Source of the DNA: Gemmatimonadales bacterium
GTDB lineage: Bacteria > Gemmatimonadota > Gemmatimonadetes > Gemmatimonadales > GWC2-71-9
Direction of reading: 5' to 3'
Assembly: GCA_013003805.1 (NCBI GenBank)
Contig: JABDII010000561.1
Span: 1 to 25,196, forward strand
Length of the DNA: 25,196 nucleotides
Part shown: piece by piece, positions 7,202-14,778 of the stretch
How positions within the stretch are numbered: position 1 is the stretch's first letter
Layout: each line of letters begins with the position of its first letter
Notes under the pieces: model-generated
The model's input: only the letters and a program-made list of their open reading frames with translations
Databases searched by the model: none
Told to the model about the DNA's origin: nothing
Made by a program: the position numbers and the translations under genes

Positions 7202-8448
7202 CCTTCTGGTGAATCGTGTGATGGGGAATCGGGAACCAGGGTCGATTCGACTTTCACTTCCGAATGCATGGTCCGGTGAACCGGGCAGCGATCGGCAATC
7301 TCCAGCAGCCGCGCCCGTTGGGCGTCATCGAGCGGGCCTGCCACCTCGATGTCCCGGGTGATCCGATCGACCCGGCCCTCCTTCGTCTCACAATCTCCGC
7401 AGTCCTTCGCATGGATCTTCGCGTGGGAGAGCCGCACCCGAACGCTCCCCAGCGGCCACCCTTTACGATCGGCGTACATGCGCAGCGTCATCGCTGTACA
7501 CGCACCGAGTGCTCCGAGAAGATACTCGTAGGGGTTGGGACCGGTATCGGTCCCGCCCAGATTGACGGGCTCGTCGGCCAAGAGACGATGGCCGCCTGCC
7601 CAGACCGTGTTGGCGAATCCCGACGGCCCGCTTTCCACCAGGACTTCGCCGTGGGGGAGTGGGGCCGGCGGCCGAACAACATCGGGTGGGCGGATATACC
7701 GGGTCATCCATGCCGCCAGAGTGCGGCCTATGAAGGCCGCGTCTTCCGGATTCTGGAGCAGGAGGTGATCTGCGCCATCCAGCGAAAGAAAACTCTTGGG
7801 GTGTTTCGCCGCATCGTAGATCTTGCGCGCGTGGTCGATCGCGACGACGTCATCGATCGGTGAGTGAAAAATGAGCAACGGACGAGACAACCTCGCGATC
7901 ACCTCACGCAGTCGCTGACCCCGAAGATCTTCCAGGAGCTGTTGCCGAATTCGGAAGGGACGGCCTCCGAGTGAGACCTGCGCTTCGGCCTCGGCCGCCA
8001 ACTCGGGGGCGGCACGCTCGAGGGTTCCGGCGAGATGCGCTAGATCACTGGGCGCGCCGATCGTCGCCACGGCCTTGACCACGGGCATCCGTTCCGCCAC
8101 GGCCAGGACCGCCGCGCCGCCCAGGCTGTGGCCCAGGAGGAGTGAGGGGGCTTCCAGAAGGGCCTCGAGATGACGGCACGCCGCCTCGAGATCGTCGAGA
8201 TTAGAAGAGAAGTTGGTGTCCGCAAAATCACCTTCACTCTCACCCAGGCCGGTGAAGTCGAAGGTGAAGACGGCAACGCCTTCGTCGACCAGTGCGCGAC
8301 TAATTCGGCGCACCGCCTTCAGATCCTTGGAACATGTGAAACAATGCGCGAATAGTGCGGTCGACCAATGGCCATCGTCGGGCCGCTCCAAACGCGCGAC
8401 GAGTTGATCGCCGGACGCGCCGGGGAATGTGAGTGTTTCACTAATCAT
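7198..8448 (-). CDS. Bifunctional alpha/beta hydrolase - OsmC family protein
   Basis: This 416-aa soluble fusion has an alpha/beta-hydrolase domain at about 1-255 with nucleophile elbow GHSLGG (Ser108), acid candidates D199/D200 in SPIDDVV, and His228 in GADHLLL. An OsmC/Ohr-like domain follows at about 265-405, with the two redox cysteines C317 (LGACTAM) and C388 (DRCPVH). OsmC-family proteins reduce organic hydroperoxides through such a cysteine pair. The fused hydrolase's substrate is unknown. This architecture is known in many bacteria. The start at 8448 is supported by GAGG six bases upstream; ATG8454 is directly abutted by that site, so it is less likely. It leads the group hydrolase-OsmC, DUF302, antiporter. 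Confidence 0.92.
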   Translation of the reverse strand: MISETLTFPGASGDQLVARLERPDDGHWSTALFAHCFTCSKDLKAVRRISRALVDEGVAVFTFDFTGLGESEGDFADTNFSSNLDDLEAACRHLEALLEAPSLLLGHSLGGAAVLAVAERMPVVKAVATIGAPSDLAHLAGTLERAAPELAAEAEAQVSLGGRPFRIRQQLLEDLRGQRLREVIARLSRPLLIFHSPIDDVVAIDHARKIYDAAKHPKSFLSLDGADHLLLQNPEDAAFIGRTLAAWMTRYIRPPDVVRPPAPLPHGEVLVESGPSGFANTVWAGGHRLLADEPVNLGGTDTGPNPYEYLLGALGACTAMTLRMYADRKGWPLGSVRVRLSHAKIHAKDCGDCETKEGRVDRITRDIEVAGPLDDAQRARLLEIADRCPVHRTMHSEVKVESTLVPDSPSHDSPEG

Positions 8449-8621
8449 CGACATCCTCACTGTCGTGGCAGGGCGTGACCGTCCCGAGAAGCTAACCGGC
8501 TCCCGGGGGGCCGGCGAGACATTCCCTACAAAGCAGGCCCTTGACCCACCTCCGCCCACGCGATAATTCCGACGCTTGCCGAGCGAACTCCTGCAGCATG
8601 CGGGGATTGTCCCTTAGGGGG

Positions 8622-8627
8622 TATACT
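8622..8627 (+). promoter_or_regulatory. Candidate -10 element (TATACT) directly before the phosphoesterase gene
   Basis: TATACT, a 5/6 match to TATAAT, ends five bases before the ATG at 8633. Transcription from such an element would begin at or next to the ATG, giving a leaderless mRNA. No Shine-Dalgarno sequence lies in the preceding 15 bases, which agrees with that reading. No clear -35 hexamer is seen at 16-18 bp spacing, so the call is tentative. Confidence 0.35.
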
Positions 8628-8632
8628 GGCTG

Positions 8633-9796
8633 ATGCGATTGACGATCTCTCAAGCCTCACGCCCAGCCCTATTGGCCCTGGTCTTAGCGGCCGTGGGGGC
8701 CTGCGCCACGGGTGTCCGACCGGTCACGCCTCCGGTCCCGGCCCCCGAAACCGTGGACATCGCGTCCAGTCTCATCCTGCTTGGGGACGCGGGCGATCCG
8801 GACCCGGTGCGCGAGCCGGTCTTCGAGGCGCTGTCGTCCCACATTGCCGCCAGGGATGTCGAGACGATGGTCGTCTTCCTGGGCGACAACCTGTACCCCC
8901 GAGGCCTGCCCGATTCGACCGCCGTACACCGTGCAGAGGCGGAGAGCTGGCTCGCCGCGCAAGTCGACGCCGTCCTCCGGACCCACGCTCGCGGCATCAT
9001 GGTGCCGGGCAACCACGACTGGGCGAAGGGAGCGGACGACGGCCTGGACGCGGTACGCAGGCAAGGGGCATACGTCGACACGCGCGGCAATGGGCAGGTG
9101 GAGTTTCTGCCGCGGGGCGGGTGCCCCGGTCCAGACGTGAGAGACGCAGGCCAATCCATTCGGGTAATCGCGATCGATACCCAGTGGTGGTTTCACGGCG
9201 GTCCCAAGCCCCCCGATTCGGTCACCTCCTGCCCCGCTGGCACGTGGGATGAGGTTCTGGATTCTCTGCGCACGGCACTCGCCGGTGCGGGCGGGCGCCA
9301 TGTGGCTATCGTGGCCCACCACCCCATTCGATCCACCGGGCCGCACGGTGGCCATTTCCCGTGGACCGACCACATCTTCCCGCTCCGCGCGTGGAAGAAA
9401 TGGCTGTGGTTACCGCTGCCCATCATCGGCTCGATTTACCCGCTCTCCCGCAAGTGGGGGATTTCATCCCAAGACCAATCGAACGGCAAGTACCGGGAAC
9501 TCACTGAAGGTCTCGAGCGGGTCTTTGCAGAATACTCGCCACTCATCTACGCGGCGGGCCACGAGCACCTGCTCGAGGTCCTGGAGGGCCAGGCAGCGCG
9601 CTACCTCTTGGTCAGCGGAGCCGGAACCTACGGCCACGCCAACAAGGTCGGATGGCGGGATGAAACCCGTTTTGCGGCATCCAACAACGGATTCATGCGA
9701 GTCGATGTGCTGAAATCCCATAAGGTCCGGCTTGGTGTCTGGGTCGTCGAAGAGACGGGCCGGGCCGAAGAAGCATTCTCGATGTGGCTCGAATGA
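8633..9796 (+). CDS. Secreted calcineurin-like metallophosphoesterase (probable lipoprotein)
   Basis: This 387-aa exported protein has an N-terminal hydrophobic signal ending in VGAC (Cys about 24), a plausible lipobox. The metal-binding phosphoesterase motifs occur in order: GDAGD (D52), GDNLYPRG (D85, N86), GNHDW (N127, H128), VAHHP (H229-H230) and GHEH (H310, H312). The two-metal active site is therefore complete. The SGAGTYGH segment near the C-terminus is also typical of this fold. The substrate is unknown. In Bacteroidetes, from memory, a closely similar domain is fused in one chain to the type of kinase-like/Omp85 protein encoded just downstream; here the two are separate genes with a possible ATGA overlap. 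That strongly suggests a joint function at the cell envelope. Confidence 0.88.
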   Translation: MRLTISQASRPALLALVLAAVGACATGVRPVTPPVPAPETVDIASSLILLGDAGDPDPVREPVFEALSSHIAARDVETMVVFLGDNLYPRGLPDSTAVHRAEAESWLAAQVDAVLRTHARGIMVPGNHDWAKGADDGLDAVRRQGAYVDTRGNGQVEFLPRGGCPGPDVRDAGQSIRVIAIDTQWWFHGGPKPPDSVTSCPAGTWDEVLDSLRTALAGAGGRHVAIVAHHPIRSTGPHGGHFPWTDHIFPLRAWKKWLWLPLPIIGSIYPLSRKWGISSQDQSNGKYRELTEGLERVFAEYSPLIYAAGHEHLLEVLEGQAARYLLVSGAGTYGHANKVGWRDETRFAASNNGFMRVDVLKSHKVRLGVWVVEETGRAEEAFSMWLE

Positions 9797-9810
9797 GCGG
9801 AGATGAACCG

Positions 9811-12381
9811 ATGACATTTCACCGCTGCTGTGCTCAGGCCTCGGCCCACGTGGGAGTTGTTCTCCTGATGAGTGCCATCGTGGCCGCTGTGCCCGCGAGC
9901 GCTCAGGATGCGAACGCGCCGGGAACCCGACGCGTGGTTCCGTCGACCCGGTACGACGCGAGTGGGATACACGGATTCTTCTTTGGCAAAGATCATCGAC
10001 ACGTGTGGACCACCGCCATCGATGCGGAGGTCCTCGACGTTCGCACCTTCGCCGGCGGACTTCGTCCGGTCGGTACCGGCGGCGGCCAACAGACGCAATC
10101 GCTCAGATTCAAGGCTGCCGATGGACGGCCATTCACGTTCCGCTCGCTCGACAAGGACCCATCGGCCGTCCTGCCGCCCGATCTCCAAGGCACGTTCGCC
10201 GCGCGCCTGGTCCAGGACCAGGTCAGCTCGGCGTACCCCAGTGCCCCTCCGGTCGTGGACCGTATCCTGGACGCCGCCGGAGTCTTGCACTCGACGCCGA
10301 GGATCGTGGTGCTGCCCGACGACCCGGCATTGGGAGAATACCGCCAAGACTTCGCCGGCAGGGTCGGAACATTCGAGCAATGGCCCAATGCGAGTGATGA
10401 CGCTCCACCGTTTGCGGCCGCATCGGAAATTCTGAGCACCGACGACCTATTTGCCCGGCTCGAGGACGAACCGGGGAATCGGGTGGACGCGCCGGCCTAT
10501 CTCGCGGCGCGTCTGATCGACATCCTGATCGGCGATTGGGACCGCCATCGCGGCCAATGGCGCTGGGCCCGGTTCGGAGCGGCTCGCCCCCACGTCTGGG
10601 TCCCGATTCCGGAGGACCGCGACCAGGCCTTCGCACGATTCGATGGTCTGTTCCTGTCCATTGCACGGATCCGCGCCCCACAGCTGGTGAAGTTCGGTGC
10701 GGAGATTCCAAGCATGCTCGGAATGACCTGGAACGGCCGCGACGTCGACCGCCGACTCCTGACGGGACTCGAGCCACCGGTGTGGGATTCAGTCGCGGCC
10801 GCGCTCGAGGGCCGGATCACCGATCGCGTAATCGACTCCGCGGTACGCCAACTGCCGGATGCCCACTACCAGCTCGACGGGGCAGGGCTTGCCGCTACAC
10901 TCAAGAGCCGGCGTGACGGTCTCCGTGAGGCTGCCCGTGCCTTCTACCGCCATCTCGCCAGGGAGGTCGATGTCCACGGGACCAACCTCGCGGATTCCAT
11001 CCATGCCACCCGGCTCAGTGACACCCTCGATCTGGCGATCTACCAACGTGGAGGTGCCGATGGCCCCCATTTCCAGCGGCGCTTCGCTCGGGGCGTCACC
11101 AACGAGGTGCGGCTCTACCTCATGGAGGGCGAGGATCGTGTCGTACTCGAGGGCGACGGTAACGCCGGGGTGCTGGTTCGAGTCGTCAGTGGGGTTGGGG
11201 ACGACCGAGTGATGGACGCTTCGCGCGCTGGCGGGACCCGGGTCTATGATTCACGGGGCGATGCCGGGTTGCCGGCAAGCCGCGGCGTTGCGGTAGACCG
11301 ACGGGCGTACACCCCCCCGCACGTGCCACCCGGGGTAGTGCCGCCACGCGACTGGGGAACGCGGTGGTACCCACTTGCCACGCTCACCTTTGCGAAGGAT
11401 GTGGGTGCGTTCATTGGCGGGGGGTTCGTCTTTCAACGCCACGGCTTCCGCGCGTATCCATACAAGCGGCAGCACACCTTCCGCGCCGGCTATGCGACAG
11501 AAGCGGAGACCTTCCGCGCCGAGTATATCGCCGACTTTCGCCGGATGAACTCAGGAGTCCGAGCCACCTTTCGCGCGCTGGCATCGGGCATCGAGATTGT
11601 CCGCTTCCACGGCTTCGGCAACGAGACGTCGATTCTCGACCTCGACGAGTTTTACCGGGTCAAGCAGGAGCACTACGTGGTGGAGCCCAGGCTCCACATT
11701 CCGGTGGCGCGCGACTTGACGTTCTCGTTCGGGCCAACGCTCAAGTACGCGTCGAGTGACCTGGATGTCACTCGGTTCATCGGCCTTACGCGGCCCTATG
11801 GGTCGGATGATTTCGGCCAAGTAGGTGGCTATGTGGGTCTGACGCTCGATCTCCGCGATCAGGAGAGAGCGCCGCGGAACGGGATCTTTTTGCGGGCAGC
11901 GGGCACCTACTACCCGTCGGCCTGGGATGTCGATAGCGGCGCGTTCGGGGAAGTGCACGGCGAAGTGGCGACCTATGTCACAGCCTCCATGCCGCTCGAG
12001 CCGACCCTGGCGCTTCGGGTCGGCGGCAAGAAGATATGGGGCACGTTCCCGTTCCAGGAGGCCGCTTTCATTGGCGGCCGCTCGACCGTGCGCGGATTCC
12101 AGGAGCAGCGGTTTGCGGGAGACGCGTCGCTTTATGGGAATGCCGAACTTCGGCTCTACCTCTCGAAGTTCTACCTGCTCCTACCCGGTGAGTTTGGCAT
12201 ATTTGGGCTGGGCGATGTCGGGCGGGTGTACCTCGACGGTGAGACGTCTGACGAATGGCACTCCGCCTTTGGTGGAGGGCTCTGGTTCGCCTACTTGAAT
12301 CGGCGCAACACCCTGAGTGTCGCGGTTGCCAACAGCGACGAACGGACCGGCGTCTATGTCCGGGCGGGGTTCATGTTCTAA
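9811..12381 (+). CDS. Exported kinase-like domain fused to an Omp85 (BamA/TamA-type) beta-barrel
   Basis: The protein is 856 aa with a signal peptide at about 1-31 (cut after ASA). The region at about 45-400 looks like a divergent kinase fold. It has a Gly-rich stretch at 88-92, Lys115 in FRSLDKDP, DWDRH at 242-246 followed by GQWRW, and IPEDRDQAF with D269 and D271, resembling the catalytic and metal-binding loops of HipA/FAM20-type kinases. After a short beta-rich region (about 420-480), a C-terminal barrel at about 520-856 ends in Phe and carries VRGF (760-763) followed by RFAGD, the Omp85 lid-loop motif. ATG9811 has GGAG eight bases upstream; ATG9793 would overlap the preceding stop as ATGA. 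Kinase activity is inferred from motifs only. The 3' end overlaps the DUF2721 gene tail-to-tail by 4 bp. Confidence 0.8.
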   Translation: MTFHRCCAQASAHVGVVLLMSAIVAAVPASAQDANAPGTRRVVPSTRYDASGIHGFFFGKDHRHVWTTAIDAEVLDVRTFAGGLRPVGTGGGQQTQSLRFKAADGRPFTFRSLDKDPSAVLPPDLQGTFAARLVQDQVSSAYPSAPPVVDRILDAAGVLHSTPRIVVLPDDPALGEYRQDFAGRVGTFEQWPNASDDAPPFAAASEILSTDDLFARLEDEPGNRVDAPAYLAARLIDILIGDWDRHRGQWRWARFGAARPHVWVPIPEDRDQAFARFDGLFLSIARIRAPQLVKFGAEIPSMLGMTWNGRDVDRRLLTGLEPPVWDSVAAALEGRITDRVIDSAVRQLPDAHYQLDGAGLAATLKSRRDGLREAARAFYRHLAREVDVHGTNLADSIHATRLSDTLDLAIYQRGGADGPHFQRRFARGVTNEVRLYLMEGEDRVVLEGDGNAGVLVRVVSGVGDDRVMDASRAGGTRVYDSRGDAGLPASRGVAVDRRAYTPPHVPPGVVPPRDWGTRWYPLATLTFAKDVGAFIGGGFVFQRHGFRAYPYKRQHTFRAGYATEAETFRAEYIADFRRMNSGVRATFRALASGIEIVRFHGFGNETSILDLDEFYRVKQEHYVVEPRLHIPVARDLTFSFGPTLKYASSDLDVTRFIGLTRPYGSDDFGQVGGYVGLTLDLRDQERAPRNGIFLRAAGTYYPSAWDVDSGAFGEVHGEVATYVTASMPLEPTLALRVGGKKIWGTFPFQEAAFIGGRSTVRGFQEQRFAGDASLYGNAELRLYLSKFYLLLPGEFGIFGLGDVGRVYLDGETSDEWHSAFGGGLWFAYLNRRNTLSVAVANSDERTGVYVRAGFMF

Positions 12382-12794
12382 TCCCCACCGGAGCCTTTGA
12401 CTTCCATAAAGTGCTCCCGGATGATATGGAGTGAGAGCATGGACTCACGGGTGAGCTGGAGTGCGCTGTAGAGCACACCGAGAATACCGAGTAGGGTTAG
12501 CGCTTGCACGACCCACGTTGACTCGGCAAACCAAAGAGCCGTGACGCCGCCGAAGAGGGCTGCCAGGACGAACGTACTGATGCTGAAATAAAGCCCGACG
12601 AGCGCGTTCCGAAACAACGTGCCTCGCTTGAGGAGCGCCTCCACCAAGCGTGGAGACGCCCCCTCGGGACGCCCCAACACGTGGTGGAGCTCTTGATGGA
12701 GCTGGGAGTAGCGGCTCGCCGTCGAGACAACCAAGAGTGCCACGCCGGGAAGCAGCACGAGCGGGGTCAGCCACACGCCTACCAGTGCGTCCAT
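12378..12794 (-). CDS. DUF2721 membrane protein
   Basis: This 138-aa protein has three hydrophobic helices, at about 8-25, 65-88 and 90-110. It begins with LTPLVLLPGVALLVVSTASRYSQL, which matches the N-terminal pattern of DUF2721 (a helix ending in a TxRY motif), and has the central KRGTLFRNAL segment that precedes the second helix in this family. The function of DUF2721 is unknown. The tail is hydrophilic and ends in SGGD. The gene is the last of the minus-strand run and lies 30 bp after DUF427, so it is probably co-transcribed with it. Its stop codon overlaps that of the Omp85 gene on the other strand. Confidence 0.85.
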   Translation of the reverse strand: MDALVGVWLTPLVLLPGVALLVVSTASRYSQLHQELHHVLGRPEGASPRLVEALLKRGTLFRNALVGLYFSISTFVLAALFGGVTALWFAESTWVVQALTLLGILGVLYSALQLTRESMLSLHIIREHFMEVKGSGGD

Positions 12795-12824
12795 CTTCCC
12801 CTCCGAGAGGCCACGCTCGAGACC

Positions 12825-13106
12825 CTACGAAACGACCCGGATGCCCTTCCAGAACGCGACGTGATCCTTGATCTCCGCCGCGGCCGGCTTCGGATCGGGA
12901 TAGTACCACGCTGCACCGGAGTTTACCTGGTCGCCGGCCGCAACATCGTAGTAGCTCGCCTTCCCCTTCCACGGACAGGTCGACTGCTTGTCACTGTTTC
13001 GAAGATACTCACGCTTGACCGAACCGGGCGGAAAGTAATGGTTGCCCTCGACGACCACCGTCGCGTCGCTTTCCGCAATGACCACGTCATTCCACACAGC
13101 TTTCAT
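12825..13106 (-). CDS. DUF427-domain protein
   Basis: This 93-aa soluble protein matches DUF427 over its full length: MKAVWNDVVIAESD, then NHYFPPGSVKREYL, then TCPWKGKASYYDV, WYYPDP and the closing HVAFWKG. The CPWKG-A-YYDV core and the YFPP-SV--E-L block are diagnostic. DUF427 proteins adopt a small beta-sandwich fold of unknown function and are often in stress-related neighbourhoods. It starts 27 bp after the stop of the outer-membrane protein gene and may belong to the same transcription unit. Nothing unusual is seen. Confidence 0.92.
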   Translation of the reverse strand: MKAVWNDVVIAESDATVVVEGNHYFPPGSVKREYLRNSDKQSTCPWKGKASYYDVAAGDQVNSGAAWYYPDPKPAAAEIKDHVAFWKGIRVVS

Positions 13107-13133
13107 CGCGCTACTCCATCAACTGGGTGTGCA

Positions 13134-14168
13134 TTAGAAGATCGTGTACTGGACGCCACCCGTTACGATCCAGTCCGTCTCGAGCTGTGGTCCATCCAGG
13201 TCCTGATAGATCGGCACCATGCCCTCAAGAGCGAGACGGGTAGCCTTGAGCACGCCCTTTCGGATGTAGACGTTGACACCCACTCCCACATCGATTCTCG
13301 AGCCGCCCCGAAGATCAGGCCTCGCGGTCGGAACCACCAGTGCTCCTGGTCCTGGGAGCCGAGGATCGGCACCGTCGATGTCATCCCACGTGGTGCCTTC
13401 GATCCGGGCCGAGGCGCTGACCCAATCACTGAACCGCCGGGCGCCCCAGAAGGTTCCCGAATACCGGTTGCCGAGGCTGTAGTCATTGTCGTTGGTGCCG
13501 GTTCGAATGACCGCCGAGGCCTGGCCACCCCAGGACCACCACTCAGACTGCCCCAGGTAGGTGAGCGCCGGCCGGAGATCGAAGGTCCCCGACCCGGTCT
13601 GCATCGGATAGGGGAGCAGGACAAAATTGGGACTACTGGCAGGCGTCACGTCGGTTTCATCGATCGCGCCGACCGGAAGTGAGACCAGGGCGGTAGCGTG
13701 CACGCTCTGCTCTCCGAATCGCGCCAGTTGGATCATGCCGCCCAGTCGAAGATCACCAACGTTGATAGAGTTGGTGGTGAACTCTCCGCCGGCTCGCGTC
13801 ACGTGATCCATGAACAGATCGATGACTGGAAGCGAAGCAACTAATGTCACCTCGTCGACCGGTGCATACATGACGCCGAACATGTGCATCTGCATCGGCA
13901 TGCGGGTCGGGGTGATCATGAAGCCGTATTGGCCGTTGGCATCGAGGATCTCGGCGATCGACAGCTGATCGGTCCCGTCGCGATTCCCCACCATGTCCAT
14001 GTACATGTAGCGATAGGACAGCATGATCTCGCCCTTTTCGTGGGTGTGATCGGCCATGACCCCGATCGGGGCGTGTCCGTCAGGGCGGGACGAGGTCCAT
14101 TGCGCCTGTATGACACCGACCATCATGAAAGCGAAACCAACCGAAAGTCCAAGAACTCTACGCATCAT
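13134..14168 (-). CDS. Methionine-rich outer-membrane protein ("transporter"-type, phenol MetA-like)
   Basis: This 344-aa exported beta-barrel candidate has a signal peptide ending near IQAQ (about residue 23) and a terminal aromatic residue (TIF). Alternating beta strands run throughout. The N-terminal third is unusually methionine-rich (MLSYRYMYMDM, then MITPTRMPMQMHMFGVMYAP). It resembles the family usually annotated as transporter / MetA-pathway of phenol degradation. Members with the APIGVMADHTH...MLSYRYM pattern often lie near copper-handling genes (from memory). GGAGG sits six bases before the ATG. Upstream lies a broken Cys/His-rich small secreted gene, which supports a metal link. 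Substrate and transport activity are not shown by the sequence. Confidence 0.75.
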   Translation of the reverse strand: MMRRVLGLSVGFAFMMVGVIQAQWTSSRPDGHAPIGVMADHTHEKGEIMLSYRYMYMDMVGNRDGTDQLSIAEILDANGQYGFMITPTRMPMQMHMFGVMYAPVDEVTLVASLPVIDLFMDHVTRAGGEFTTNSINVGDLRLGGMIQLARFGEQSVHATALVSLPVGAIDETDVTPASSPNFVLLPYPMQTGSGTFDLRPALTYLGQSEWWSWGGQASAVIRTGTNDNDYSLGNRYSGTFWGARRFSDWVSASARIEGTTWDDIDGADPRLPGPGALVVPTARPDLRGGSRIDVGVGVNVYIRKGVLKATRLALEGMVPIYQDLDGPQLETDWIVTGGVQYTIF

Positions 14169-14307
14169 TGTTATCCTCCTCGTTTCCTGCCCACTGTTTC
14201 AATTGAGATCCGTCGTCACTCGCCGCTCCAGCATGACTTGGGTCGGGTCGTATTGGATCGATGGTTTCCAGGCCGGCCCCGAGAGCGGACGACCCGTAGT
14301 GCAGGGA

Positions 14308-14667
14308 TCAGGGGTGGAGCGGAGGGGCGGTCGCGAACGGGAGGAGAAATGGAGATGTCGGGGGGTAGAGAGCCACAGGACAGAGAGTGACTGTGCTGCG
14401 ATGATCCTCGATGCTCGTGCGAAGTGCCGGGACATGACCGATCGCGGTCGCGTCCAAGGCACTACAGCAACTGGTCCCGATACACTAGCAATCCTCCTGA
14501 TGCTGGATCGGGTCGTCGTGACCGGGCCCCGCGTGCGCCGGTTCGGTCTCGACTCGCGGGCCCAGCCCCGTTACGCAACCGTGCCTCCCCTCGGAGACCG
14601 ACGTCCCGAAGAAGAAGCAAAGTGCGAGTCCGGTTGAGAACCCGATCCGAAGCAGTGAGAATCGCAT
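14308..14667 (-). pseudogene. Cys/His-rich small secreted protein (DUF2946-like), interrupted by an in-frame TAG
   Basis: The first 60 codons from ATG14667 give a signal peptide (MRFSLLRIGFSTGLALCFFF) and a His-rich region with AHAGPGHDD and a final HQEDC before TAG at 14485-14487. In the same frame the reading continues for 58 codons (CIGTSCC at once, and FLLPFATAPP near the end) to TGA at 14308-14310. HxxDC-x-CIGTSCC across the amber codon and the LLPFATAPP ending fit one continuous protein of about 119 residues, like small secreted Cys/His proteins found beside copper genes. A C-to-T change from CAG (Gln) would explain the stop. Alternatives are a sequencing error, amber readthrough, or a functional 60-aa truncated product. 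Confidence 0.65.
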
Positions 14668-14695
14668 GGCGTATGTATCGTCTCCCGGGCGTCGA

Positions 14696-14723
14696 ATTCT
14701 AACCGACGACCCTCAGGACGCAA
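14696..14723 (-). promoter_or_regulatory. Candidate sigma70-type promoter for the Cys/His protein and outer-membrane protein unit
   Basis: On the minus strand a -35 TTGCGT (14723-14718) and a -10 TAGAAT (14701-14696) are separated by 16 bp. Predicted initiation falls about 20 bases before ATG14667. The -10 matches five of six consensus bases. The site lies in the 111-bp gap after the amidohydrolase gene, so the downstream group may be an independent transcription unit. Confidence 0.4.
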
Positions 14724-14778
14724 TCTCGCGACCCACGGTTTCGGCTCACCGGGGATGTGAGCATCGGGCGGGTCGACA

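Noticed and set aside
14199..14462. An 87-codon minus-strand frame downstream of the 60-codon Cys/His ORF
   Set aside because: It is Arg/Ser/Pro-rich without a motif. The alternative frame, continuous with the upstream ORF through TAG, gives CIGTSCC and LLPFATAPP and is the more convincing coding sequence.
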